Of a stretch of DNA of 64,000 nt, positions 26,202-36,400 are shown in pieces; within the stretch, counting starts at the first letter, position 1, and each line of letters starts with the position of its first letter. The notes under the pieces were generated by a model, which was not told where the DNA came from, made no database searches, and saw nothing but the letters and a program-made list of their open reading frames with translations. The position numbers and the translations under genes are program-made. Source of the DNA: Deminuibacter sp966424055 (lineage in GTDB: Bacteria > Bacteroidota > Bacteroidia > Chitinophagales > Chitinophagaceae); NCBI GenBank assembly GCA_966424055.1, contig CBJLMB010000001.1, positions 372,001-436,000 of the forward strand. The letters run 5' to 3'.

Positions 26202-26660
26202 ATGAAACTCGATGAGTTTGACAGGCAGCTGCTCAGGCTGCTGCAGCAAAACAATAAACTAACTGCAGATGAACTGGCTGCAGCCGTTAGCCTGAGCGCA
26301 TCGGCAGTGCAGCGCAGGTTGAAAAAGCTGCGGGATGATAAGATCATTGAAGCCGATGTGTCTATTATTTCACCGGCGGTGGCAGGCATCGGTATAACCT
26401 GCGTGGTAGATGTAATACTGGAAATAGGTAATTCGCAGGCACTGGAAAAATTCAAAGCACTGATGGTGCGCTGCAGTGAGGTGATGCAATGTTATTTTGT
26501 TACCGGTACCTACGATTTTGTTTTGATTGTGAACGCCCGCGATATGCGGCAGTATGAAGAGTTCACCAAGAAACATTTAATGGATAACCCCAACGTTAAG
26601 CATTTTTACACGCATGTGGTGATGGATAAAGTAAAACTGGGGTATAGCATCGCTATCTAA
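26202..26660 (+). CDS. Lrp/AsnC-family transcriptional regulator
   Basis: The 152-residue regulator has an N-terminal winged helix-turn-helix (LDEFDRQLLRLLQQNNKL, then LAAAVSLSASAVQRRLKKLRDD) and a C-terminal RAM ligand-binding domain with YFVTGTYDFVLIV, the usual amino-acid-binding core. The ATG at 26202 fits the family start; an in-frame ATG at 26136 would add 22 unrelated residues. It is divergent from ridA and the PLP enzyme, so it probably senses the amino acid they degrade. Confidence 0.93.
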   Translation: MKLDEFDRQLLRLLQQNNKLTADELAAAVSLSASAVQRRLKKLRDDKIIEADVSIISPAVAGIGITCVVDVILEIGNSQALEKFKALMVRCSEVMQCYFVTGTYDFVLIVNARDMRQYEEFTKKHLMDNPNVKHFYTHVVMDKVKLGYSIAI

Positions 26661-26677
26661 GCATAACAATATATAAT

Positions 26678-26726
26678 ACACAGCCGCCACTGCATAATGG
26701 TTTGCAGTGGCGGCTGTGTTATTTTT
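26678..26726. terminator. Strong bidirectional terminator
   Basis: Perfect 17-bp arms (26678-26694 and 26703-26719, core CAGCCGCCACTGCA) enclose an 8-base loop, with T-rich sequence on the plus side. It serves the Lrp gene and probably also the converging SusCD/GH88 operon. Confidence 0.9.
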
Positions 26727-26765
26727 AATGAGGTTGGTATGCCTGCTATTCCATTAAGGATACTG

Positions 26766-28028
26766 TTACCGCAGTATTTTTTCTCCGCTGACTAAATGGT
26801 TATAACGGCTAAGTGCCTCCAGGAAATAATAATCAGCATATACCAGGGGCGCATCTATTTCTGAATGATGCGGCAGGCTGCCGGTGCTGTGCATAAGCAG
26901 GAAATTGCCATTGCTGCCAGGCTGTGCCCGATAGGCAGGTGATGCCAGCGAATAAAGGATCTGCCTCGCGGCTGCCTGGTATTTTTTCCCTGATTCTTTG
27001 TTACAATAGGTGGACAGCTCGATAAGGGCAGAGGCAACGATGGCAGCTGCTGATGCATCCCTGGGAATGGGTGTAAGTGATGCTTTGGCCGCGTATGACC
27101 TGGCGCCTGGGCTATAGCCAGGTTCATTTATATTAAAATCCCAGTAAGGTATTTTGTCTGCCGGCAGGTTTTTATTGTTGAGGAAACAATCTGCCATCCG
27201 GGTGGCTGCGTTCAGAAATTTTGGGTCTTTTGTTTCCCGGTATACCATTGTAAAACCGTAGATACCCCATGCCTGCCCACGGCTCCAGATCGAATTATCA
27301 GCATACCCCTGCGCGGTTTCCCTTGCCAGTACTTTCCCGGTAGCTGAATCGTAACACACTACATGATAGCAGCTGTAATCGGGGCGTATTTGGTACTGCA
27401 GTGTTTTTTCTGCATGGCTCACTGCAATATGTTTAAATGAACTGTCACCGCTTACCCTTGATGCAAAGAACAGCAATTCCAGGTTCATCATATTGTCAAT
27501 GATAACCGGGTATTGATATATTCTACCATCACGCCAGGATGGGAAGCGGTTCCATGATTTGATGGTACCGGTAGTGGCATTGAAGCGTGTGGCCAGTGAA
27601 CGCGCTGCCTGCACCAGGATGTTCTTGTATGCTTCCTTGCCTGTTAAGCGGTAAGCATTGCCATAGCTGCAGTACATCATAAAACCAAGATCGTGGTGAT
27701 GGGTGAAATATTGCAGGGCACGCAGCTTTTCTGTCCAGCCGGTGGCGGCCTGTTTAAATGCCGGGTCTTTTGTATACTCGTACACATACCAAAGGCTGCC
27801 CGGGAAAAAACCGGGTGTCCAGTCGTACATATTCGTGCCCGTCATTTTTCCTGCAGAATTAGTCGTACGCGGGAAAAGACTGTCTGTTTTGCCAGCTTCT
27901 TTCAGCATATACCCAAGTTGTTCTTTTGCAAAAGCGTAATTTTCCTGTACAAATTTTTTTTCTTCACTGGCCGACCAGGATAAAATAGCCAAGCAAACGA
28001 TCAGTGATAACATAATCCTCAACTTCAT
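26766..28028 (-). CDS. GH88 unsaturated glucuronyl hydrolase
   Basis: GH88 enzymes hydrate and open unsaturated uronic acids left at the ends of oligosaccharides by polysaccharide lyases. The start at 28028 gives 420 residues beginning with a signal peptide (MKLRIMLSLIVCLAIL). The frame extends 27 codons upstream without similarity. Two acidic residues match the known catalytic pair: D113 in HHHDLGFMMY and D178 in VIIDNMMNLELL. The Trp/Gly-rich WSRGQAWGIYG motif of the (alpha/alpha)6 barrel is intact. It is the last gene after susC and susD, so the locus probably handles a uronic-acid-containing polysaccharide, although no lyase gene is present here. Confidence 0.93.
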   Translation of the reverse strand: MKLRIMLSLIVCLAILSWSASEEKKFVQENYAFAKEQLGYMLKEAGKTDSLFPRTTNSAGKMTGTNMYDWTPGFFPGSLWYVYEYTKDPAFKQAATGWTEKLRALQYFTHHHDLGFMMYCSYGNAYRLTGKEAYKNILVQAARSLATRFNATTGTIKSWNRFPSWRDGRIYQYPVIIDNMMNLELLFFASRVSGDSSFKHIAVSHAEKTLQYQIRPDYSCYHVVCYDSATGKVLARETAQGYADNSIWSRGQAWGIYGFTMVYRETKDPKFLNAATRMADCFLNNKNLPADKIPYWDFNINEPGYSPGARSYAAKASLTPIPRDASAAAIVASALIELSTYCNKESGKKYQAAARQILYSLASPAYRAQPGSNGNFLLMHSTGSLPHHSEIDAPLVYADYYFLEALSRYNHLVSGEKILR

Positions 28029-28084
28029 TGTAATAATTTTTGACTGGTGTTTATAAGCCTGCTGGTGACAGGTGATTAAAAAAA

Positions 28085-28103
28085 TGCCCTTCCTGTAAGG
28101 GCA
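28085..28103 (-). promoter_or_regulatory. Intercistronic hairpin between susD and the GH88 gene
   Basis: TGCCCTT (28085-28091) pairs with AAGGGCA (28097-28103) around five bases. With no T-run on the minus strand, it may stabilise or attenuate the transcript between susD and the GH88 gene. Confidence 0.4.
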
Positions 28104-28157
28104 GGGCATTAAGTAAACCGGCTAAGCTGTTTTAATGATCGTGTACGGGTATGGCGT

Positions 28158-29849
28158 TTACCAGTTGGGGTTTTGCGCGAGATTGGTATTCAGCGCAAGC
28201 TCAACGGTTGGTAAAGGCCAGAGATAATCACGGTCAGGGTTAAAGCTGCGTTTAGACATATCTTCCAGTAAAATAAATCCATCAGGCGTTAGCGGCAGTG
28301 TAGGTGAATTAAACTGGGAGAAATATTTAGGTCCCAGCATGGTTTTAGGCAACGCTGTTTCTGCTGTTTTCCAGCGCAGCAGATCCCAGTAATGGTGGCC
28401 TTCAAATGCCAGTTCAATTCTTCTTTCCCTTCTCAGCTCTGTACGCATATCCATACCGTTTGCTGTAACAAATGCATTGCTGAGCAGTGGTAATTTTGAA
28501 GGATTATTATTAGAAGCCCTGTTACGCAATGCATTGATGGTTGCATTGAGATCATTATCGGTAACGGCACCATTTAATTCAAACTTGGCTTCGATATTAT
28601 TCAGCAGCACTTCTGCATAGCGTATTACATTGAAGTTGACAAAGCTGGTTTGCTGCGCCCAGTCGGAGAACACAAAATACTTCCTGATCCTATAACTGGT
28701 GCTGCCTGTCCATATATAAGTGCCGGAAATAGAGGGGAACGGTGTGCCGGTGGCAAAGATGGTTTGCCCTATACGTGGATCCCTGTTCCTGAATTCTGTG
28801 GCAGGACTGGTTTGCATAGCGGAAGAATCGTAGGCTGATTTTCCTTTGGGCAGGCCGTCTTTGAAAAGATACGCATCCATAAAAGCCTTGGTTGCAACCA
28901 TTGCACCCTGTTCCAGTACACCACGCTCATAACTGTGCGAGGCTACATTGTTGGCGAGGTTTTGGCCATACAACCGCACCAGTATGTTTTCTTTGTTGGT
29001 GGCATAATTATAGTTTACCTGTGTAGGATTGTTCTGGTACTGGAATTCATTAAAATAACTGCTGTCGCCCGCAGCAGTGAACAGTGCGTGCCTGCCTCCT
29101 GCTATCACGGCATTGCTGGCATCGATGGCTATCTGCAGGTGTTTGGTTGCATTGCTGCCGCCATGGAATTTTTCCCAGGTACCTTCAAACAGGCCTACTC
29201 TTGATTTAAGTGCCAGTGCAGCGGTGGCGGTGATACGGCCGTATTCAGCTGCAGTTTGCACATCGGGCTGCGGACAGCTGGTGGTGGCAAAATCAAGATC
29301 GGCATATATGCTGTCGATAACAGCCGATTTTGGGGTACGGTGTGCTGTAAGCAGGCTATCACCCAGGTTTAGCGTTCTGTTGATGTACAGCACATCGCCG
29401 AAGCGGCGGGTTAATTCAAAATAAGCAAAGGCCCTGAAAAAACGCGCTTCGCCCAGGTATTTGTTGATAGCTGCTGCATCACCTTTTACTGTAACAGATT
29501 TTTCCAGTATGTTATTGGCAGCCCTGATCAGCTTATAGTAACCGGTCCATTCACTTGAACTGGCAGGGGCCAGCCTTGAACCATCACTGACGGAATTGGC
29601 ACTGAAACCATACGCATCATCAGAATACAGGTCGGTAAGCGGCCAGGGATTGCCGGTGGGATCACTGGAGCCCAGCGCAGGTAGAAAAGTGTACAGGTAA
29701 TTACAGGCCAGCGAAAGGTCGTTAGGGGTGTTCCAGTAACTGGCATCGGTGATGGATGTTTGTGGTAGCAGGTCCAGCTTTTTCTGGCAGGCCGCCAATC
29801 CCAGCAATACGGCCATCGCTATTGAATATTTTCTTATTGCAGTGATCAT
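28158..29849 (-). CDS. SusD/RagB-family lipoprotein of the uronate PUL
   Basis: The 563-residue surface lipoprotein has a lipobox cysteine in LGLAACQKKLDLLPQ. The N-terminal TPR helices and C-terminal RagB/SusD domain are typical, including the motif RRERRIELAFEGHHYWDLLRWK and a terminal DYLWPLPTVELALN. It follows susC by 46 bases and should cap that transporter. Confidence 0.94.
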   Translation of the reverse strand: MITAIRKYSIAMAVLLGLAACQKKLDLLPQTSITDASYWNTPNDLSLACNYLYTFLPALGSSDPTGNPWPLTDLYSDDAYGFSANSVSDGSRLAPASSSEWTGYYKLIRAANNILEKSVTVKGDAAAINKYLGEARFFRAFAYFELTRRFGDVLYINRTLNLGDSLLTAHRTPKSAVIDSIYADLDFATTSCPQPDVQTAAEYGRITATAALALKSRVGLFEGTWEKFHGGSNATKHLQIAIDASNAVIAGGRHALFTAAGDSSYFNEFQYQNNPTQVNYNYATNKENILVRLYGQNLANNVASHSYERGVLEQGAMVATKAFMDAYLFKDGLPKGKSAYDSSAMQTSPATEFRNRDPRIGQTIFATGTPFPSISGTYIWTGSTSYRIRKYFVFSDWAQQTSFVNFNVIRYAEVLLNNIEAKFELNGAVTDNDLNATINALRNRASNNNPSKLPLLSNAFVTANGMDMRTELRRERRIELAFEGHHYWDLLRWKTAETALPKTMLGPKYFSQFNSPTLPLTPDGFILLEDMSKRSFNPDRDYLWPLPTVELALNTNLAQNPNW

Positions 29850-29895
29850 GATAAATTTTGTTTGGATGTAAAATTCATTTTGTACAGCACAGTTA

Positions 29896-32800
29896 TCAGA
29901 ATGTCACATTCAACCCCACGGCATAGGAGCGGAAAAGCGGGTAATTGAAATCGGCATTGTTGGGATTTTCTGCATCATAATATTTATACCACATTTTGTT
30001 TTTCTCCCAGATGTCCTGCCCGGTGAAGAATATCCTGGCCGCTTTGATCTTTACTTTCGACAACACCTGTTGCGGTAGTGTATAGCCTACCTGTAAATTC
30101 TTCAGCCTTATATAAGCGGCATTCTGTACCCAGTGACTGGATACAACCGTGTTTTGTGTACCGCCGGTATACAGGCGGGGGAAACGTGCATCCTGGTGGC
30201 CGGGTGTCCAGAAATCTTCATTGATCTGCCAGGCGCTTCTCCAGGTTTGTACATAAGGCATAATAGAATAAGCGTAGAGGTACATTGCACGTTTGCCTAC
30301 ACCCTGGAAGAAAGCAGATACATCGAACCCTTTCCACTGTGCGCCGAGGGTGAAGCCGAAATTGTAACGGGGGGAGGTATTGCCCAGGTACTGCAGGTCG
30401 CCATGGTCGGCCAGGGTATTGGAGCCACCATTGATCTTTCCATCACCATTGATGTCTTTGTACATGATATCGCCGGGGCCTGTGCGCGTATCCTGGAATG
30501 CATGTTTCGACACATCGGCTGCCGTGGCAAAATAGCCTTCATCAGCATAACCGAATACGGCATTAACAGGATAGCCGGTAATGGCTTTGTTGATACCCTG
30601 CTGTACCACGATATTGCCATTGTACCTGGTGATCTTGTTCTGGTTATCGCTCAGGTTCAGGCTTACCCAATAGTTCAGGCTGCCGATACGGTCACGCCAG
30701 CCTATGGTTGTTTCCCAGCCCCATGTTTTCATAGAGGCGCCATTGCTGGTGCTCGGGGTTACACCCAGTACAGCCGGCTGGTTAACTACGATAAGCATGT
30801 TGTCGTTCTTTCGTATAAAATAGTCGAAGCTGGCAGTAAGGCGGTTGCGCAGCATGCTGAAATCCACACCGCCATTGGTGGTGGCAATGGTTTCCCAGCC
30901 CAGGCTGGAAGAAGGCAGTGCCGATTGATACAGGGTGGGATTGGCCAGATTGTTGAACGGGTAAGCCACAGGAGCATTGTTCAGCTGGGCGATATAATTG
31001 TAGTTGTTCTGAAAAGGATAACCCAATTGGGCATTACCCAGTTTGCCCCAGGAGCCTCTTAATTTGAATTCATTGAAGAACGGCAGCGCCTGGCTGAACC
31101 AGTTTTCTTTGCTTATACGCCAGGCCAGTGAAAGGCTGGGAAAGGTTTGGCTGCGGTTACCGGGCGCCAGCCTTGAGCTGGCATCATTGCGAAGCGTGGC
31201 TTCTGCAAAATATTTGTCTTTGAAGCTGTAACTGAATTTACCGAAGAAAGATACCCAGGCATTGTCCTGGATATTGTCTGCCACTACCGGGGGTACCAGC
31301 GGGTTGCTTCCGGTGTTCAGTGAGGGCACACTGCCGGTGATAAGTGCTTTGGTTTGGGCCGATATAGAATCATAATTATAGTACTGGTACTGGAAGCCGC
31401 CGAGTACATGAAAATGATGATCGTTGCCTATACTCCAGTCATAATCAGCCAGGCCCTGTATATCGTGCGAAAAGGTAGATATCCTGCTTTTGTTGATATA
31501 GTTGGGATTGTTGCCATAGGTGCCTGCAACAGGATTGCCATTGGTGTCGAAGATCCAGTTCGTATAAGTTTTCGCGTAAATATCATTGTTGAGCTGGATG
31601 AAATGCGGACTGTACACCGCTCTCAGTGTAAGCCCTTTTACCAGGTTCTCTGCTTTCAGGGTAAACACCCCGTCAAACTGTGGCTGGTTGATATTGTTGT
31701 ACCCGCCATTTTGTAAAATATTGGCTGTAGTATTGGTATACAGTTCAGGATGCCCGGGGAATGTAGTGGGATAATAAGCCCTTAACTGGTATACATTGTA
31801 CAGCAGTCCATAATCGCCATTTACCGAACCACTGGATGCATTGGTTTTGGAATCGGTGAATGATACTCTCGAATCAAGACTGAAAATATTGTTGAACCGG
31901 GTGCTCAGGTTCAGCCTGGCATTGATCCTTTTGTAACTATCGGGCCCCATTTTGAAAACACCGTTGGCATCATAATACCCCAATGAGAACAGGTACTGGG
32001 TTTGGCTGTTGCCGCCGGTTACAGAAATATTGTGTGTTTGGCTGGGACTGCTTTTGCGCAGCACGGCAGCAATAGGATCAACAGAATAGTAAAAACCATT
32101 CAGCGTAGGAGGGGTTGCATTGTAAATAAAATTGGAATCGCTGCTTTTGAGCCAGCCGATCTGCTGCGGCGTATAAGTATCGCCCTGTCCGGCATTGTGG
32201 TTGGCGATATTGCGCATTTCGGCATCGCGCCAGGCAGGCACACGGTCGGGAATGCTATATGGCTTTTTAATTGTGTACAGGCCGTTGTAGGTAAGCGTCA
32301 TTCGCCCGCTGCCTTTTTTCGTGGTCACGATCACTACACCACCCGATGATTTGGCACCATAAATGGCTGCGGCCGCCGCATCTTTTAGTACCGAAATGGT
32401 TTCAATATCGTTCGGGTTCAGCTGGATGAGATCGCCTTCCACCCCGTCAATGATCACCAGCGGCTGGTTCAATCCGTTCAAAGAAGAAAAGCCACGAACA
32501 TTCAGGTTCCAGCCTTCTTTACCCGGCTGGCCATTGGTACGTGTGATCACCAGTCCTGGTGCAGCCCCCTGCAGGGCATCCACTGCATTGGTCACCGGGC
32601 GGTTCTCCAGGAACTTTTTATCTACCACCGAAACGGCGCCCGTCATACTGGTTTTGCGCTGGGTACCATATCCCACCACTACCACTTCATTGAGCGAATC
32701 AGATTTGGATTTAAGCTGGATATCGTAACGGGTACCGTTACCAACCGTGATCTCCTGGGCCTCAAACCCCACATTGGTAAAACGTACTACAGCACCCTTA

Positions 32801-33024
32801 CCGGCGCTGATAGTATACAAACCGTTTTCATCTGTTTGGGTGCCGCCCGGTTTGTTTTTTACCGTTACAGAAACACCCTGAACCGGTTTGCCCGCATCGT
32901 CTTTTACGGTTCCGGAAATTTTCTGGGTCTGGGCAAACAGTATAAATGGCATCATGAGCAAGCAACCTGTCATCAACAGGCAAGCTATTTTTCGTGCAAA
33001 CTTTGCCGGCCTCGAAACGTGCAT
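29896..33024 (-). CDS. SusC/RagA-type transporter of the uronate PUL
   Basis: The start at 33024 places the signal peptide at the N-terminus (MHVSRPAKFARKIACLL... ending LFAQ). The frame is open for 50 more codons upstream, but those look non-coding. A carboxypeptidase-D-like domain (KISGTVKDDAGKPVQGVSV) is followed by a TonB-box-like VVVGYGTQRK and a plug with LNVRGFSSLNG, VIIDGVEGD and VLKDAAAAAIYGAKSSGG, then the barrel. The 1042 residues are normal. It is the first gene of susC-susD-GH88 and lies opposite the hybrid two-component regulator that probably controls it. Confidence 0.95.
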   Translation of the reverse strand: MHVSRPAKFARKIACLLMTGCLLMMPFILFAQTQKISGTVKDDAGKPVQGVSVTVKNKPGGTQTDENGLYTISAGKGAVVRFTNVGFEAQEITVGNGTRYDIQLKSKSDSLNEVVVVGYGTQRKTSMTGAVSVVDKKFLENRPVTNAVDALQGAAPGLVITRTNGQPGKEGWNLNVRGFSSLNGLNQPLVIIDGVEGDLIQLNPNDIETISVLKDAAAAAIYGAKSSGGVVIVTTKKGSGRMTLTYNGLYTIKKPYSIPDRVPAWRDAEMRNIANHNAGQGDTYTPQQIGWLKSSDSNFIYNATPPTLNGFYYSVDPIAAVLRKSSPSQTHNISVTGGNSQTQYLFSLGYYDANGVFKMGPDSYKRINARLNLSTRFNNIFSLDSRVSFTDSKTNASSGSVNGDYGLLYNVYQLRAYYPTTFPGHPELYTNTTANILQNGGYNNINQPQFDGVFTLKAENLVKGLTLRAVYSPHFIQLNNDIYAKTYTNWIFDTNGNPVAGTYGNNPNYINKSRISTFSHDIQGLADYDWSIGNDHHFHVLGGFQYQYYNYDSISAQTKALITGSVPSLNTGSNPLVPPVVADNIQDNAWVSFFGKFSYSFKDKYFAEATLRNDASSRLAPGNRSQTFPSLSLAWRISKENWFSQALPFFNEFKLRGSWGKLGNAQLGYPFQNNYNYIAQLNNAPVAYPFNNLANPTLYQSALPSSSLGWETIATTNGGVDFSMLRNRLTASFDYFIRKNDNMLIVVNQPAVLGVTPSTSNGASMKTWGWETTIGWRDRIGSLNYWVSLNLSDNQNKITRYNGNIVVQQGINKAITGYPVNAVFGYADEGYFATAADVSKHAFQDTRTGPGDIMYKDINGDGKINGGSNTLADHGDLQYLGNTSPRYNFGFTLGAQWKGFDVSAFFQGVGKRAMYLYAYSIMPYVQTWRSAWQINEDFWTPGHQDARFPRLYTGGTQNTVVSSHWVQNAAYIRLKNLQVGYTLPQQVLSKVKIKAARIFFTGQDIWEKNKMWYKYYDAENPNNADFNYPLFRSYAVGLNVTF

Positions 33025-33200
33025 AAGCAGTAAGTTGAATAGATGGTGAATGAAGAATAGATGGGGAAACCCCGCCTGCAAAAATGGAAGAGTGGAGAAA
33101 AAACAAGGGAGAAAATCGGCTCTAAAAAGGAGAAAATCAGCACTATTTTGGCAGAAAATCGTACAGCCGTGCAAGATAAAGCGTTGTATTGCAATTAGTA

Positions 33201-33212
33201 TTTATGCATAAA
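33201..33212. promoter_or_regulatory. Palindrome TTTATGCATAAA, operator candidate
   Basis: A perfect 12-base palindrome lies 177 bases upstream of the susC start. Eleven of its bases (TTTATGCATAA) recur at 38783-38793 before the GH2 gene, and related elements occur near 45985 and 46045. It may be a site for the AraC domain of the adjacent regulator. Confidence 0.4.
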
Positions 33213-33380
33213 CAATTGTACACTATTTAAAGCTGTTCCATCATCGAGAGCGCAAAGCAATCCCATTAAACCATAGAACAGGTCGCTTCATCGGTTCTAA
33301 CCTCCTCACCATGAACATAATGCATTATCTAAAAATTATATATATTATTTTAACATATATTAATCCACCCATTACTATTA

Positions 33381-33412
33381 ACCATTCAACCATTCAACAA
33401 ATCAACCACTCA
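33381..33412. repeat. Four tandem degenerate octamers
   Basis: Four adjacent units read ACCATTCA, ACCATTCA, ACAAATCA and ACCACTCA. The reverse complement reads as units of the form TGARTGGT, related to the inverted element at 43181-43271. It may be an intergenic repeat family of this genome. Confidence 0.5.
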
Positions 33413-33437
33413 ACACCCCCCGCAATCGTTAATATTC

Positions 33438-33445
33438 TATATTTG
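33438..33445 (+). promoter_or_regulatory. -7 promoter element of the hybrid regulator
   Basis: TATATTTG matches the Bacteroidota -7 consensus and would give a transcript starting near 33452, about 30 bases before the GTG start. No TTTG is found at the expected -33 position, suggesting weak or activated transcription. Confidence 0.5.
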
Positions 33446-33480
33446 AAAGGCTGAGTTTTTCATTTCCAACAATTGCGCCA

Positions 33481-36400
33481 GTGAAGAAGAGTGTTTTTAT
33501 TATTGCCCTTATTTGTTTTTTCCATCAACTGAGTACCCTTGGGCAGCCCGCTGAACTTGTCTTTAATCACCTGACCATAGAAAATGGTTTATCCCAGAAT
33601 TCTGTGCTGGCCATCGCGCAGGACTGGAGAGGTTTTCTTTGGTTCGGCACCCGTCATGGGTTAAACCGGTATGATGGCAGCCGTTTTATTACTTACCTGC
33701 ATGATACCGGCCGGGCGAATAGTATTTGTGACGATTATGTGCTTTGCCTGCTCACTGCCTCAGACAATACATTATGGATCGGTACATCGGGCGGCCTGGC
33801 ACGCTACCGGCCTGAGACGGATGATTTTGCCATGGTATCTTTTAAGCAAACCGGTTTGCACAGCCATTCAGTAAGCTGTCTGTATGAAGACCGCACCGGC
33901 CATATATGGGCGGGTACACCCGATGGCCTGCAGGAGGTGATAGTGGAAAAAAACAAAGGCATTATCACCGGCACTTCAACCGGGCGACGGTTGTTGGAAG
34001 CACATAATATCAGGGCCCTCTGCTATAGCAGCGGTGAATTATGGGTGGGAACAGCCAATGGCCTGTTTGTTTTCAGCAATGAAAAAGCATCAGCGCCTGC
34101 GTGTGCTTTTGTTCATGCTGCCGGGGATGCCGGTTCTTTGCCCGATAATTATGTAACCTGTATCACACTTGATGCGGCACAACACCTGTGGGTGGGTACC
34201 CAACAGGGTGGTATGGCCCGCTGGGATGCCGCTGCGCGGAAGTTTATACCTGTAACCGGTGTCAATGGCAGGTATGTGAGAAAGATCGTGAAAGACCGTA
34301 ACAGGCATATATGGGTAGGCACACAGGATGGTATAACCGTGATTGATCCCGCAACGATGAAAACCGCATCCTTCCAGCATGTGTTTTCAGACGACAGGAG
34401 CCTGAGCCAGAATTCTGTTTACAGCATTCTCGAAGATGCGGCCGGCTCAATATGGATCGGTACGTATTTCGGCGGACTGAATGTGGTATATCCTTTCCGT
34501 TTTCCTTTTCAGGCGCTCACCGGCAGCAGCGGAACAGTGCATATCAGCAATGCTGTAGTAGGAGGTATTCTCAAAGATGCAGAAGGCAATACCTGGCTGG
34601 GCACCGAAGGTGGCGGTGTTAACTGTATCAATGGCCGTACAGGCCAGGTTACCGTGTACAGGAACCAGGCTGCTGACCATACTAGCCTGGGCAGCAATCT
34701 TGTTAAAACCATCAGCTTCGATCGTAGTGGTAATCTATGGATAGGTACGCATGGTGGAGGCCTCAATGTATTCGACAGGCAGAAAAAACAATTCATCCGT
34801 TTCTGGTACGATTCAAACGATCCCTGGCTCACCAATTCAGAAATACCGGCCATCCTGGAAGATGCTGCCGGGCGGTTCTGGGCGGGTACGCAGGATGGAT
34901 TGAAAATATTTCACAGAACAGGGCTCAGCCTGTCACCGCTCAATACCATCACTGTGCCACCCGATATGCTGCACAAAAATGTCAAGAGCCTGTATGAAGA
35001 TGCACAGCACCGGATATGGGCAGGCACCAGTAAGGGTTTGTATATGTTGCCGGCAGAAGGCACCGGTTTCCAGGTAGTGCCGCAATTGAGATCGGCCAAT
35101 ATCAACTGCATTACTACAGACGCTTCGGGTAAAATATGGATGGGATTGTATTTCGGTGGCCTGGCCGTGCTGGATGAAACAAAGGGCACTTTGAATGTGT
35201 ACACCACCAGGGATGGGCTACCCAACAACAATGTGGTTTCACTGCAACCCGACAATAAAGACAACCTCTGGCTAGGCACCAGCAATGGCCTTTCGCGGTT
35301 TGACCGCAGCAGGAATATGTTCCAGAATTTTTCAACCAGTGATGGACTGGCCGGTAACGAGTTCAACTACAATGCTGCTTTTAAAGATGCCAAAGGCGAA
35401 ATATACCTGGGTGGTTTTAATGGATTAACGCGGTTCAATCCCGATGAAATACAGGTGAATTCCAATGCCGGCCGCCTGGTGTTTACTTCACTCTACCTGT
35501 TTAATGAACCTGTGACCATCGGGGATAAAAGCGGGCTGCTTGAAAAAGATATCAGCCTGAGCCACCGCCTTGTTTTTCATCACGATCAGAATGTATTCAC
35601 CATTCATTTTGCTTTGCTGAATTATATTAAAGCTTCCAAAAATAAATATGCATATAAATTAACCGGGGTAGATAAGGACTGGAGCCAGACTGGTACGCCT
35701 TCAGTTACTTATACCAATCTCGCAGAAGGCAATTATACCTTCCTGGTAAAAGGTGCCAATAATGATGGCATCTGGAGCGAGCCGGCAGCAATTGAAATCA
35801 GCATCCTGCCGCCTTTCTGGAAAACAGGCTGGGCCTATGCAGGCTACCTGCTTATACTGGGTATCGTGTTGTTTTTTGTGGTTCGTTTTTTCTTCCTGCG
35901 GGAAATACTGAAAAAAGAAAACAAGTTGCACCAGTTAAAGCTGAACTTCTTTACTAATATCTCGCATGAAATAAGAACGCACTTGTCCCTGATCCTGGGA
36001 CCGCTGGAAAAAATGCTGCTATTCGCCAAAGAAGACAACAATGCGAGGTTTCCCCTGCTGCAGATTAAAAGAAATGCAGAAAGCCTGCTGAAACTGGTGA
36101 ATGAACAAATGGATTTCAGAAAAGCAGAAAGCGGACATCTGAACCTGCATGTACGGCAGGAAAATATCGTGTTTTTTCTCCGGGAAATATATACATCGTT
36201 CCAGGTTCTGGCTGTATCGCGCAATATCCATTTCAGTTTTGTAAGCGACAGCGATGATATACCCGTTTGTTTCGACCGGCAGCAGATGGAAAAAGTGTTC
36301 TTTAACCTGCTTTCCAATGCATTTAAATTTGTTCAGGAAGGGGGCACCGTAATAGTAACAGTGAAAGAAACAAAAACGCTTGCTGAAGTACAAATTGCAG

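Larger units (their letters stand above)
33025..33480. promoter_or_regulatory. Divergent control region between susC and the hybrid regulator
   Basis: The region holds a 12-base palindrome at 33201-33212, a tandem octamer repeat at 33381-33412 and a plus-strand -7 element at 33438. No exact -33/-7 pair was found for the minus-strand susC. Confidence 0.5.

Noticed and set aside
30133..31062. Long plus-strand open frame of about 309 codons opposite susC
   Set aside because: It is antisense to a well-supported SusC gene, shows no recognisable domain, and is explained by the codon bias of that gene.
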